NCBI RefSeq assembly: GCF_001984575.1
Contig: NZ_LZNS01000001.1
Span: 1,104,717 to 1,168,716, forward strand
DNA length: 64,000 nt
Reading direction: 5' to 3'
DNA from: Streptomyces sp. MP131-18
GTDB lineage: Bacteria; Actinomycetota; Actinomycetes; Streptomycetales; Streptomycetaceae
This document shows, piece by piece, positions 1 through 8,427 of the stretch. Under the pieces are notes generated by a model. It was not told the origin of the DNA and did no database searches. It worked only from the letters and a program-made list of their open reading frames with translations. Every line of letters starts with the position of its first letter. Within the stretch, counting starts at the first letter, position 1. A program made the position numbers and the translations under genes.

Positions 1-340
1 TTCCTCTACGGTTCACCCGGCGACGCGCCGCCGATCCGATGCGCGTCGCCGCGTCGATCTGTCGTCGGCTTTCCCTTCGTTCCGCGCCCGGCGCATATCC
101 GTATATGCGCCGGGCGTCTCCTCATTCCCGTGGGCTTCCAGGAATCACGCACGACCGGGTAGGGACGCATTCCGTTCCGCCGGCGCACGGCCGACCGGGC
201 CGCGCGCCGGCGGAACTCGCGGAGACGCACATTCCCGGAAACCGAACTTTCCGGGCCTGACCGGCTCGTTGCCGTTGGACGTCGAGTGGGGCCGATATCG
301 GCGGCGGCCCCGCGGTGCCCGGAATCGCTCCCCCGGGCCG
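1..340. other. gene-free left edge
   Basis: I see no convincing gene in this stretch. Short open frames exist on both strands but look like GC-rich shadows with no recognisable domain. The only structured element is the strong inverted repeat at 85-116, listed separately. It lies downstream of the minus-strand SecA-like gene and could end that transcript. Confidence 0.5.
85..116 (-). terminator. 14-bp-stem hairpin, probable terminator
   Basis: The arms CCCGGCGCATAT (87-98) and ATATGCGCCGGG (103-114) are perfectly complementary around a CCGT loop, and two more C-G/G-C pairs extend the stem to 85 and 116. It lies about 225 bases past the stop of the minus-strand gene ending at 341. No T-run follows on either strand, which is common for streptomycete terminators. 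A palindromic operator for a gene beyond the left edge is the alternative. Confidence 0.5.
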
Positions 341-739
341 TCAGACGGTCTGCACGGTCTGGTAGGCGGACAGCAGCCGGTGCGCCGTGGCGGCGGGCCC
401 GTCCACGACCACCGCCGCGTCCCGGGTGAATCCCTGCACGGACTCGCGCCCGAGGTCGATCGCGAAGTCGTCGACCGTTCCGACCACCACGTCGGCCCGG
501 TAGGCCGCGGCCCGCGCGTCCGCGGAGTCCTTCGCGGACAGCCGCCGGACGACGGTCCCCTCCGGCTCCCCCAGCATCGCCAGTTGCTCGGCGTGCACCC
601 GGGCGCTCCCCTCCCCGTGGGTGATCAGGTGCAGGTGCGGGTGCTCCAGGCGCAGGAGCTTGAGGGCCATCCACCGCATGACGATCCGATTGTGCTCTTC
701 ACGCTGTGTTCTGCTCCGGAACATCCCGCTCGCCACCAC
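341..739 (-). CDS. SecA DEAD-domain-like small protein (remnant)
   Basis: This 132-residue protein resembles an inner piece of the SecA preprotein translocase ATPase. LHLITHGEGSARVHAEQL matches the SecA stretch that normally reads VHVVTVNDYLARRDAE. AYRADVVVGTVDDFAIDLGR matches the AYxADIxYGTNNEFGFDYLRD motif, and FTRDAAVVVDG sits where the DEVDS Walker B box should be. The MKTGEGKT Walker A segment, the full DEVDS box, the helicase C domain and the C-terminal arm are absent, so it cannot be a working translocase alone. It starts 72 bases after the ABC transporter stop on the same strand, probably in one transcript. The start is uncertain; internal Met residues 6 and 21 are alternatives. It may be a decayed gene or a small SecA-derived accessory protein. 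The family link rests on motif reading. Confidence 0.55.
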   Translation of the reverse strand: MVASGMFRSRTQREEHNRIVMRWMALKLLRLEHPHLHLITHGEGSARVHAEQLAMLGEPEGTVVRRLSAKDSADARAAAYRADVVVGTVDDFAIDLGRESVQGFTRDAAVVVDGPAATAHRLLSAYQTVQTV

Positions 740-811
740 CGTCCACTGGGCCGGACCGGCACGGTAACGGCCCCGGCCGCGAGGGGTCCCGGCCGCCGCG
801 GCGAGTGCGGC

Positions 812-2800
812 TCAGGGCCCCGTGACGGGGTGCCCCAGCCGGTCCAGCCGGTCAAGACCGTCCAGACCACCGAACTGCGCGGCCTGGATGCCGTACAGCT
901 CCCGGAAGCGCCCGCCGGGGCGCGCCAGCAGCTCCTGCGGACTGCCGGACTCGACGAGCCTGCCGCGGTGCAGGACGTGCACGAGGTCGGCGTGCCGCAC
1001 CGAGGCCATGCGGTGGGTGATCAGGATGACGGTCTGCCCGGCGTCGGCCAGGTCGCGGATCTGGTCGAACACCCGCTGCTCCTCCTTGGCATCGAGGGCG
1101 GCCGTCGGCTCGTCGACGATCAGGACGGGCGCGTCGCGGTAGTGGGCACGGGCGATGCCGAGCCGCTGCCACTGGCCGCCGCTGAGCTGGTGGCCGCCCT
1201 GGTAGCCGCGCGCCAGGAGGGTGTCCCAGCCGCTGGGCAGCGAGTCGACGACCGTGTCCGCGCCGGCGTTGCGGGCCGCGTCCGCGAGCCGGTCCTCCTC
1301 GATGGGGGCGGAGGGCGCGCCGATCGCGATGTTGACGCGCGCGGTGAACCGCCAGCGGTTGAAGTCCTGCGCGACCATCGCGATCCGCGCGAACACCTGG
1401 TGCCGGTCCGCCAGCGTGGTCGGCACACCGCCCCAGCAGACGCGGCCGGACTCCGGGAGGTAGAGCCCGGCGAGCAGCTTGACCAGGGTGCTCTTGCCCG
1501 ACCCGTTCTCGCCGACCAGGGCGGTGATGCGGCCGGCGGGAACGGTGAGGGTGACGTCGGTGAGTGCGGGCTCTCCTTCGGTGCCCGGGTAGCGGAACGT
1601 CACGTTCTCGAAGGTGATCCGGCCGGGGCGCAGCGGGACGGGGGCGCCGCCGGTGGGGATGGCCCAGTCGGCGGCCCGCGCGCAGAGCAGGTCCAGATCG
1701 GCGACGAACAGGCTCTCGTCGTAGAGGTTGTTGATGGAGCGGACCATTCCGCCGAGGCTGGCGGACCCGGTGCGGATGGCGAGGACGGCGGTCCCGGCCA
1801 CGGACATGGCCATCACCCCCGTCCACACCAGGGAGCCGAGCGCCAGGTACGTGGCGGCACCGGCCAGGCCCGTCCAGACCGAGGCCCAGAGACCGGTGCG
1901 GGCGTCGAGCCGGGCCAGCCGCGTCTGCTCGGCCTCTGAGCTGGCCGACATGTTGCGGAAGTGCTTCAGCAGGAACGGGCCGACCTGGTGGACCCGGATC
2001 TCGGCCGCGGTCTCCGTGGCGGTCAGCTCGCTGCTCAGCACGCGCCCGGCGCGGGCGTGCTGCACCCACGTGCGGAAGGAGCGGTAGCGGCGGCGGGTGG
2101 TGACGAGGGTGCTCCACATGCTGGGCACCGTCATCAGGGCGAGCAGCGGCAGCAGCACCGGGTGCAGCACGGTCAGGACGCCGGCCGCGGCGACGAGCGA
2201 GAGCAGCGCGTTGACGACGCCGATGCAGTAGTCGATCATGCGGCGTGCCGAAGTGGCCCCGTACTGGGCGGTGTCCAGCAGCCGGTGGAACTGGTCGTCC
2301 TCGATCGCGGCCAGCTCCACGCGGGAGGCGCGGACCAGATAGCGCTCGGTCGCGACGCGCTCCACCTTCGGCTCCAGGCGTCCGGAACCGTAGGTGGAGG
2401 CGGCACGCAGCAGGGCGGCGACCAGTGCGGTGACCGCGACCACGGCGAGGGCGGGCAGCGCCTCGCGCAGCCGCCCGGCCGGGTCGCCACCGGCGAGCAG
2501 CGCGGCCAGCACGGTGTTGACCGCGACCAGGCCCACGGCCTGCGCGGCGCCGCGGCCGATCTCGGCCGCGGCGACCAGGCGCAGCGCGCGCCGGTCCGCC
2601 TGGTCGGCCAGGCGGATGGTGGTCCGGATCAGCCGTGGCAGCGTGGCGACCATCGACCACAGGCTGAGCCGGGTGAAGGCGCCGTCGTGGCTGCTCCACC
2701 CCGTGTCGTACAGCAAGGGGCCGCCGAACAGCAGCTGTTCCGAGTCGGAAATACCGTGCGCGGGCCGCTCGGCCCCCGTCTCCTTCTTCTTCACGCCCAC
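812..2800 (-). CDS. ABC transporter, fused permease/ATPase half-transporter
   Basis: This 662-residue exporter-type ABC protein has an N-terminal six-helix membrane domain (about residues 40-350) followed by one nucleotide-binding domain. The Walker A GENGSGKST lies near residue 430, the signature LSGGQWQR near 543, Walker B VLIVDEPTA near 563 and the switch histidine in ILITHRM near 592. It would work as a dimer in the cytoplasmic membrane, exporting a lipid, peptide or drug. The first 50 residues are a cytosolic leader. Streptomycetes carry many such proteins, some next to lanthipeptide genes, but I see no precursor peptide or synthetase here. The ATG follows GGGTGGGCGTG-type upstream sequence without an obvious strong ribosome site. 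The substrate cannot be assigned. Confidence 0.9.
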   Translation of the reverse strand: MGVKKKETGAERPAHGISDSEQLLFGGPLLYDTGWSSHDGAFTRLSLWSMVATLPRLIRTTIRLADQADRRALRLVAAAEIGRGAAQAVGLVAVNTVLAALLAGGDPAGRLREALPALAVVAVTALVAALLRAASTYGSGRLEPKVERVATERYLVRASRVELAAIEDDQFHRLLDTAQYGATSARRMIDYCIGVVNALLSLVAAAGVLTVLHPVLLPLLALMTVPSMWSTLVTTRRRYRSFRTWVQHARAGRVLSSELTATETAAEIRVHQVGPFLLKHFRNMSASSEAEQTRLARLDARTGLWASVWTGLAGAATYLALGSLVWTGVMAMSVAGTAVLAIRTGSASLGGMVRSINNLYDESLFVADLDLLCARAADWAIPTGGAPVPLRPGRITFENVTFRYPGTEGEPALTDVTLTVPAGRITALVGENGSGKSTLVKLLAGLYLPESGRVCWGGVPTTLADRHQVFARIAMVAQDFNRWRFTARVNIAIGAPSAPIEEDRLADAARNAGADTVVDSLPSGWDTLLARGYQGGHQLSGGQWQRLGIARAHYRDAPVLIVDEPTAALDAKEEQRVFDQIRDLADAGQTVILITHRMASVRHADLVHVLHRGRLVESGSPQELLARPGGRFRELYGIQAAQFGGLDGLDRLDRLGHPVTGP

Positions 2801-3132
2801 CCCTCGTCTCCCGCGCTCCCGCAGGGGACCTATCAGAGCGCAATCGGGCGACTACGGACAGCGCCCTCCGCGGGTTTTCGGACAAACTGCCGTCGGGGGT
2901 TTGGCGGCCCGCTTCGTATGGAGGCGCAGGTGTTCGAGAGGGGCCGGTCGTCGGCGGGACACGCCGCACCGACCCCGCCCGCCGACCCCCGGCGCACGCT
3001 GCGGGCCTCGCCGAACATGTCCTGATAACGCCAGGCAGAAACGATGCGCCATGCGGCCCGCCTTCCCCACCGGGGTGAACCCGCCGGGCCACGCGTTGAC
3101 GAACGCGCGGCGCCGCGACCGACCGTCCGCGG
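2801..3132. other. intergenic stretch upstream of ABC transporter gene
   Basis: This 330-base gap lies between the start of the minus-strand ABC transporter gene and the repeat that ends the nitrilase operon. It should hold the promoter of the transporter. I see only short low-quality open frames, none with a recognisable domain, and no precursor-peptide-like gene. Confidence 0.4.
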
Positions 3133-3172
3133 GCGTTCAGGCGTTCAGGCGCTCAGGCGCTCAGGCGTTCAG
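3133..3172. repeat. five tandem copies of an 8-bp unit
   Basis: The unit GCGYTCAG occurs five times head to tail (3133-3140, 3141-3148, 3149-3156, 3157-3164, 3165-3172), with T or C at the fourth base. The last copy contains the stop codon of the nitrilase gene (TGA on the minus strand at 3169-3171), so copy-number change would leave the protein intact. The origin is probably strand slippage. Confidence 0.85.
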
Positions 3173-3993
3173 GCGCCGTCCGCCGCGAGCCCGTCGTACA
3201 GGTCCGGCCTGCGGTCGCGCAGGAACGGGCGGGTGCGGCGGGTGCGTGCCGCGTGCTCCGGGTCGATCTCGGCGAGCACCACCTCCTCGCCGTCCTGCCC
3301 CGCCTCCGCCAGGATCTCGCCGTCCGGGCCGTAGATCGCGCTGGTCCCGAAGTACCGCTTGACGCCCTCCTGTCCCGTGCGGTTGGCGCACACGACGTAC
3401 AGGCCGTTGAACACGGCCTGGGCGCGCAGCTCCAGTTGGAAGACCTCCCGCATCGGGGCGCTCGCGGAGGCCACCGGAACGCACATGAGGCTCGCGCCGC
3501 CGAGCGCGACCAGCCGCCCCAGCTCGGGGAAGTGCCGCTCGTAGCAGATGATGGTGCCCAGGGCGACGTCCTCGGTGCGGGTCACCACCGGAGGGCTGCC
3601 GCCCGGCCGGAAGTAGTACTTCTCGGGGAAGCCGTTGGAGAACGGCAGGTGCGACTTGCGGTAGACGGCGGCGAGTTCGCCGTTGACGAAGGTGCAGGCG
3701 GTGTTGTGGTGGACGCCCGGCACGTCCGCGGCCTCGAAGACGGAGGAGACCACGGTGATGCCGTACTCGGCCGACACCTCGCGCGCCACGGCGTTGGAGG
3801 GGCCTGCGAGCGGTTCGGCGTGCGCGAAGTACTCCGGGTCGGGCTCGGGCTGGACGAACGGGACGGCGTACAGCTCGGGGAGCAGCACGACGCGGGCGCC
3901 GCGCCGGGCGGCCTCGGTGAGCAGGGCGCGGGCGCGGCGCCGGTTGGCCGCGGCGTCGGGGCCCGCGGTGAGCTGGACGGCGGCGGCCTTCAC
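3169..3993 (-). CDS. nitrilase-superfamily amidohydrolase (beta-ureidopropionase-like)
   Basis: This 274-residue carbon-nitrogen hydrolase shows the complete Glu-Lys-Cys triad in LLPELYAVP, YRKSHLPFSN and IICYERHFPE, plus the family-typical NRTGQEG segment. By its position after dihydropyrimidinase it most likely hydrolyses an N-carbamoyl-beta-amino acid to the beta-amino acid, CO2 and ammonia in the cytoplasm, the third step of reductive pyrimidine degradation. The GTG start at 3993 was chosen because it overlaps the stop of the upstream LLM gene by four bases (GTGA), indicating translational coupling. It is the last gene of the long minus-strand operon. An N-carbamoyl-amino acid amidase of hydantoin metabolism is the main alternative. 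Confidence 0.85.
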   Translation of the reverse strand: MKAAAVQLTAGPDAAANRRRARALLTEAARRGARVVLLPELYAVPFVQPEPDPEYFAHAEPLAGPSNAVAREVSAEYGITVVSSVFEAADVPGVHHNTACTFVNGELAAVYRKSHLPFSNGFPEKYYFRPGGSPPVVTRTEDVALGTIICYERHFPELGRLVALGGASLMCVPVASASAPMREVFQLELRAQAVFNGLYVVCANRTGQEGVKRYFGTSAIYGPDGEILAEAGQDGEEVVLAEIDPEHAARTRRTRPFLRDRRPDLYDGLAADGA

Positions 3994-4994
3994 GACGCCG
4001 CTCCGGTCAGGCTGCGCAGGGTGCGTTCCTTGTCCCCCAGGGTGGAGATGACGGGGCAGCGCACGCCCGCTTCGCGGTAGGCCAGCAGCTTCTCGTAGGC
4101 GTCCTTGGTGGTGCCGCACGCGGTGACGCGCTGCACCAGCGAGTTGGGCACGTGCACCATGGCGCGGCGGACGTCGCCCGGGGTGGCGGGCCAGCGGGCG
4201 GTGGCCTGGATGCGTTCGACGAGCCCGGGCTCGACGCCGCAGTGCTCGGCGATGTGCGGCTGCTGCATGAGGTAGAGCGTCAGGAACGCCTTGCAGGCGT
4301 CGATGGCCTCCTGCGGATCGTCGTCGTCGACGCTGCACGCGACGATCTGCGTGATGTCGATGCCGTCGGCGCCGTCGGCCCGGCGGGCGACGCCCTCGGC
4401 GATCCGGGCGCGGGCCATGTCCATGTATTCGGGCGGCAGCAGGAAGTCCAGGTGCACGCCGTCGCAGATCTCGCCCGCCAGCCGCAGCATCTTGGGGCCG
4501 ACGGCGCCGAGGTAGACAGGCATGGGGACCGGCTTGTTCTCCCGGTACATGCTGTCGAAGCGCACCCCGCGCATCTGCACGAACTCGCCCTCGTGCTCGA
4601 CGACTTCGTTGCGGAAAAAGGTACGGAGCACGCCGATGTACTCGCGCATGGCGGCCAGCGGGCGCACCAGGGGCTCGCCGACCTTGGTGGCCAGCGGCTC
4701 CCACCAGGCGCCGATGCCGAGGATGATCCGGCCCGGGGCGACCTCGTCGAGGGTCTTGAACGTGACGGCCATCAGGGCGGCGTTCCGGCTCTTGTTGTTG
4801 ACGACGCCGGTGCCGATGCGGATGTCGCGGGTGCGGGAGGCGATGATCGCGGCGGGCACGATGCCGTCCCGGGCGAGCCGGCCTTCGGCGACCCAGACGG
4901 ATTCGAAGCCGTGCCGGTCGGCGTACTCGGCCTGCCAGTAGGTCTGTTCGAGGCTGAGCCGCTCCCCGACGTGGATGCCGAGGGGGATGTCCAT
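3990..4994 (-). CDS. LLM-class flavin-dependent oxidoreductase
   Basis: This 334-residue TIM-barrel protein belongs to the luciferase-like monooxygenase/F420-dependent reductase superfamily. Typical segments are SVWVAEGR near residue 35, RIGTGVVNNKSRN near 60, and GRIILGIGAWWEPL near 90. Such enzymes use F420 or FMN. As I recall, related LLM proteins occur beside dihydropyrimidinase, nitrilase and aminotransferase genes. No conventional dihydropyrimidine dehydrogenase is visible in this operon, so the protein may supply the ring-reducing or an oxidative step; that is inference. The ATG lies directly beside the dihydropyrimidinase stop with AAGGAG about eight bases upstream. Its own stop overlaps the nitrilase GTG. 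Confidence 0.82.
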   Translation of the reverse strand: MDIPLGIHVGERLSLEQTYWQAEYADRHGFESVWVAEGRLARDGIVPAAIIASRTRDIRIGTGVVNNKSRNAALMAVTFKTLDEVAPGRIILGIGAWWEPLATKVGEPLVRPLAAMREYIGVLRTFFRNEVVEHEGEFVQMRGVRFDSMYRENKPVPMPVYLGAVGPKMLRLAGEICDGVHLDFLLPPEYMDMARARIAEGVARRADGADGIDITQIVACSVDDDDPQEAIDACKAFLTLYLMQQPHIAEHCGVEPGLVERIQATARWPATPGDVRRAMVHVPNSLVQRVTACGTTKDAYEKLLAYREAGVRCPVISTLGDKERTLRSLTGAAS

Positions 4995-6428
4995 TCAGGT
5001 GCTCCTTGCGGTGGTGGTGCGGTGCAGGTACCGGCCGCGGCCCGGACGGCCGAGCAGGGTGCCGTCGGAGACGACGAGTTCGCCGCGGGACAGGACGTGC
5101 ACGGCCCGGCCGGTGACCTCCATGCCCTCGTAGAGGCTGTAGTCGGGCCGGGAGTGGGCGGTGTCCGCGGACAGCACGTGGTGGGCGTCCGGGTCCCAGA
5201 CGACGAGGTCGGCGTCGGCGCCGGCGGCGATGGTGCCCTTGCGGGGGTGGAGCCCGAAGAGCTTGGCCGGCCGGGTGGCGGTGATCTCCACGAAGCGGCT
5301 CGGCGAGAGCCGCCCGGCGGCCACCCCGTGGTGGTAGAGGAGGGCCAGCCGCTCCTCGACGCCGGGCACTCCGTTCGGCGTGCCGGGGAACCAGCCGGGC
5401 TTGCGCAGCTTCTGCGGCGGCAGGTCGGGCGGCTGGCCGAGGCAGAACCCGGCGTGGTCGGTGCCGACGGTGGACAGGCCGCCGGCCGCGAGGTGCGTCC
5501 ACAGGGCGTCCTGGTTGGCGCGTTCGCGGATCGGCGGGGAGCAGATCCAGCCCGCGGCGCGTTCGCCGAGCCCCGCGTAGTCCTCGTACGCGGCGACGAG
5601 GTACTGCGGGCAGGTCTCGCCCCAGGCGGGCCGGCCCGCGGCGCGGGCGCGGGCCAGTTCGTCCGCGGCGCGCGCGCTGGAGACGTGGACCACGAACAGC
5701 GGGCTGCCCGCGGCCTCGGCGAGGACGAGGGCGCGGTGCACGGCCTCGGCCTCGGCGGCGTGCGGGTGGGCGGCGTGGTGGTGGTGCTCGGCGACGTGGC
5801 CCGCGTCGACCAGGCGCCGGGTCTCGTGGGCGACGAGATGCCCGTTCTCGGCGTGGACCATGGGCAGCGCGCCGTGTTCGGCGGCCAGCGTCATGTCCGC
5901 CAGCAGCTGGGCGTCGTCGACCATCTGCGTGCCGGGGTAGGCCATGAAGAACTTCCAGCTGCTGACGCCCTCGTCGAGCAGCCGCAGCAGGTCGTCCCTG
6001 ATCTCCGGCTGCTGGTCGCGGGGCGGCACGATGGCGTGCAGCCCGAAGTCGACGACGCAGCGGGCGCGGGCGTCCTCGCGCCGCCGGAGGAACGTTTCGT
6101 ACAGAGTGCGGTCCGGCTCCTTCTTCACGAAGTCGATGACGGTGGTGGTGCCGCCGTGGGCGGCGGCGACCGTGCCGGAGGTGAAGTCGTCGGCGGTGCG
6201 GGTGGTGAAGCCGTCGATGGGATATTCGAGATGGGTGTGGGCGTCGACTCCGCCGGGCAGCAGCAGCGCGCCGCCCGCGTCGATGGTGTCGTCGGCCGCC
6301 CAGTCGGCGCCGTCGCCGACGGCGGCGACGATGCCGTCGCGGATCAGGACGTCCGCGCGGAGGACGGCCTCCGCGGTGACGACGGTGCCGCCGCGGACGA
6401 GGGTGGTGCGCGTGGCGGGGTGGGGCAT
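4995..6428 (-). CDS. dihydropyrimidinase / D-hydantoinase
   Basis: This 477-residue cyclic amidohydrolase opens dihydrouracil, dihydrothymine or 5-substituted hydantoins to N-carbamoyl amino acids. The dinuclear metal site is visible: DAHTH (His64 and His66), Lys159 in SSWKFFMAYPG (the lysine that is carboxylated in this family), His in MVHAENGH, His in LFVVHVSSA and Asp in VGTDHAGF. Length and order of motifs match full-length family members. It sits 15 bases after the aminotransferase gene and abuts the LLM gene, so it is central to the operon. Whether pyrimidine or hydantoin is the true substrate cannot be decided from sequence. The aminotransferase and the two nitrilase-fold genes favour reductive pyrimidine breakdown. 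Confidence 0.93.
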   Translation of the reverse strand: MPHPATRTTLVRGGTVVTAEAVLRADVLIRDGIVAAVGDGADWAADDTIDAGGALLLPGGVDAHTHLEYPIDGFTTRTADDFTSGTVAAAHGGTTTVIDFVKKEPDRTLYETFLRRREDARARCVVDFGLHAIVPPRDQQPEIRDDLLRLLDEGVSSWKFFMAYPGTQMVDDAQLLADMTLAAEHGALPMVHAENGHLVAHETRRLVDAGHVAEHHHHAAHPHAAEAEAVHRALVLAEAAGSPLFVVHVSSARAADELARARAAGRPAWGETCPQYLVAAYEDYAGLGERAAGWICSPPIRERANQDALWTHLAAGGLSTVGTDHAGFCLGQPPDLPPQKLRKPGWFPGTPNGVPGVEERLALLYHHGVAAGRLSPSRFVEITATRPAKLFGLHPRKGTIAAGADADLVVWDPDAHHVLSADTAHSRPDYSLYEGMEVTGRAVHVLSRGELVVSDGTLLGRPGRGRYLHRTTTARST

Positions 6429-6443
6429 GGGCGGGCCTCCCGT

Positions 6444-7799
6444 TCAGGCCGCGTAGTGGGTGTCGGCGATGCCGAGCACCTCGTCGAGGACGGACAGCGC
6501 CAGGTCGATCTCGTCCGCGGTGACGACGAGCGGCGGGGTCAGCCGCAGTACGGAGGAGAACGAGCTGAGGTACAGGCCGCGTTCGAGTGCGGCGGAGATC
6601 AGTTCGGCCATGGGCCGGTTGGCCTCGCCCTTGGCGTTGAACGGGACCAGCGGCTCGCGGGTGTCGCGGTCGCGGACCAGCTCGATGCCGTGGAACAGGC
6701 CGCGCCCGCGGTGGTCGCCGAGGCTGGGGTGGCGGGCGGCCAGCTCGGCGAGTCCGGCGCCGAGCTGCTCGCCGCGCTCTCGGGCGTTCTCCACCAGGCG
6801 CTCCTCCCGCATGATGCGCACGGAGGCGACGCCGGTGGCGCAGGCCAGGGGGTGGCCGGAGTAGGTGAGTCCGCCCCAGAACATGTGGTCCTGGAGCCAG
6901 TCGGCGACCCGGCCGCCGACGGTCATGGCGCCGAGCGGCACGTATCCGGAGTTGAGGCCCTTGGCGGTGGTGAGGATGTCGGGCGCGACGTCCCAGTGGT
7001 CGCAGGCGAACCACGCGCCGGTGCGCCCGAATCCGGCCATCACCTCGTCGAGGATCAACAGGATGCCGTGCCGGTCGCACACCTCGCGGATCGAGGCGAG
7101 GTAGCCGTCCGGGGGATAGATCAGGCCGTTGGTGCCGGTGACGGTCTCCAGGACGACGGCGGCGACGGTGGCGGGGCCCTCGTACTGGAGGATCTCCTCC
7201 AGGTGCGGCCCGCCGGTGCACACGGGGCACGGGTCGGGGTGGCCGGCCGGACAGCGGTAGGTGTAGGGGTCGAACATGCGGACCACACCGGGCGTGCCTG
7301 GCTCGGCGGCCCAGCGGCGCGGGTCGCCGGTGAGGGAGATCGCGCCTGCCGTGGCTCCGTGGTAGGAGCGGTAGCGGGCGACGATCTTGGGGCGGCCGGT
7401 GACATGCCGGGCGAGCCGGACGGCGTTCTCGTTGGCGGCGGCGCCGCCGGTGGTGAAGAACGTCATGCCGAGGTCGCCCGGGGTCAGTTCGGCCATCAGC
7501 TCGGCGAGTTCGGCACGGGACTGCTCGGCGAAGCCGGGGCCTATGTAGCACAGCCGGTCGGCCTGTTCCTTGATGGCGGCGATCAGCCCGGGGTGCTGGT
7601 GGCCGAGGTTGAGGTTGACCAGCTGGGACTGGAAGTCGAGGTAGCGCCTGCCGTCGTGGTCCCAGAACCAGGAGCCGCTGCCGCCCGCGACCGGCCGGGC
7701 GTGGACGTTGCCCTGGACGGACCAGGAGTGGATGACGTGGGCCCGGTCGGCGGCGGCGATCCGCTCCGCGGTCCAGTCCTCGCGTGCGGGCGCGGTCAT
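6444..7799 (-). CDS. class III PLP-dependent aminotransferase
   Basis: This 451-residue fold-type I aminotransferase probably moves the amino group of beta-alanine or 3-aminoisobutyrate to pyruvate or 2-oxoglutarate, the last step after ureide hydrolysis. Visible markers are TTGGAAANENAVRLAR (phosphate-binding turn), SYHGATAGAIS, LILDEVMAGFGRTG with the pyridine-nitrogen aspartate, and the Schiff-base lysine in TTAKGLNSGYVPLGAM near residue 280. Its start ATG overlaps the stop of the AA_synth gene (ATGA at 7796-7799). Omega-amino acid aminotransferases with other substrates look alike, so the assignment to beta-alanine rests on the dihydropyrimidinase neighbour. Confidence 0.88.
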   Translation of the reverse strand: MTAPAREDWTAERIAAADRAHVIHSWSVQGNVHARPVAGGSGSWFWDHDGRRYLDFQSQLVNLNLGHQHPGLIAAIKEQADRLCYIGPGFAEQSRAELAELMAELTPGDLGMTFFTTGGAAANENAVRLARHVTGRPKIVARYRSYHGATAGAISLTGDPRRWAAEPGTPGVVRMFDPYTYRCPAGHPDPCPVCTGGPHLEEILQYEGPATVAAVVLETVTGTNGLIYPPDGYLASIREVCDRHGILLILDEVMAGFGRTGAWFACDHWDVAPDILTTAKGLNSGYVPLGAMTVGGRVADWLQDHMFWGGLTYSGHPLACATGVASVRIMREERLVENARERGEQLGAGLAELAARHPSLGDHRGRGLFHGIELVRDRDTREPLVPFNAKGEANRPMAELISAALERGLYLSSFSSVLRLTPPLVVTADEIDLALSVLDEVLGIADTHYAA

Positions 7800-8359
7800 G
7801 CCGCGGCCGTCTCGGAGCCGAAGGGGGCGAGCCTGGCCAGCGGGCGGCCCGCGTTGGCGGCGAGGCAGGCCACGACGATCTCGCGGGGGCGGGGCGCGTC
7901 GGGCACGACGAGGGTGACGGTCTGGTGGTGCGAGCGCGTCTTGGCGTTGAGCTTGTGCTTGAGCGGCACGTCGAGCGGCGCGCCGGTCAGGCCGGTCTTC
8001 TCCCCGGCGGGCAGCAGTTCGGTGCCGCCGCAGGCCCGGCGGAACGGGTCGCCGAAGCGGAGGTTGTGGATCAGCGCGGAGCCGTGTTCCAGCTCGCCGT
8101 CGATGCCGACGAGGGCGGCCTTGCCGTACGCCTCGACCTCCTCGCCGAGCAGGTCGACGCAGGGCGGGCCGACGAGCGTGCCGAGTTCTTCGCCGACCTC
8201 GTTGGCGAGGGTGACCAGGTCCTCGACGTAGCCGGGCGGGTAGGGGTTGTCGAAGACGGCGGCGACGATGGCCACGCGGTGGACGCGGGGCAGCGCGCGG
8301 CCGGACTCCATGCGGGTTTCCTCGACATGACGCACGATCTTGCGAACGGCGAGTGTCAC
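7796..8359 (-). CDS. AA_synth (PF06684) family protein
   Basis: This 187-residue protein matches the 'amino acid synthesis' family. Recognisable parts are VRKIVRHVEET, RVAIVAAVFDNPYPPGYVED, GKAALVGIDGELEHGSALIH and KTRSHHQTVTLVVPDAPRP. The biochemical role of the family is unknown to me; members recur in amide- and ureide-degrading operons. The GTG start at 8359 is preceded by AAGGAG with six bases of spacing, and no upstream in-frame start fits as well. It is coupled to the aminotransferase by a four-base overlap, so a direct role in the pathway is likely. Confidence 0.82.
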   Translation of the reverse strand: MTLAVRKIVRHVEETRMESGRALPRVHRVAIVAAVFDNPYPPGYVEDLVTLANEVGEELGTLVGPPCVDLLGEEVEAYGKAALVGIDGELEHGSALIHNLRFGDPFRRACGGTELLPAGEKTGLTGAPLDVPLKHKLNAKTRSHHQTVTLVVPDAPRPREIVVACLAANAGRPLARLAPFGSETAAA

Positions 8360-8390
8360 GGTCGGCTCCTTCTGTGCGGTGCTGGGCGTG

Positions 8391-8426
8391 CGGGTGCTGC
8401 GGGTGTTGCGGGTGTTGCGGGTGTTC
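8391..8426. repeat. four tandem copies of a 9-bp unit
   Basis: CGGGTGYTG occurs four times in a row (8391-8399, 8400-8408, 8409-8417, 8418-8426; the last ends in C). It fills most of the 68-base gap between the second nitrilase stop (8428) and the GTG of the AA_synth gene, just upstream of the AAGGAG site, so length variation could alter spacing within the operon mRNA. Confidence 0.8.
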
Positions 8427-8427
8427 C

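Noticed and set aside
2801..3168. Possible ribosomal peptide precursor next to the ABC exporter
   Set aside because: Short frames in this gap lack a leader-core pattern, Ser/Thr/Cys-rich core or ribosome site, and no modifying enzyme is nearby.
3133..3172. CRISPR-like repeat
   Set aside because: The units are 8 bases in direct contact with no spacers and no cas genes are present.
4152..8231. A 1359-codon open frame antisense to the pyrimidine catabolic genes
   Set aside because: Composition is Gly/Ala/Val/Asp-rich without domains, while the opposite strand carries well-known enzymes with intact active sites.
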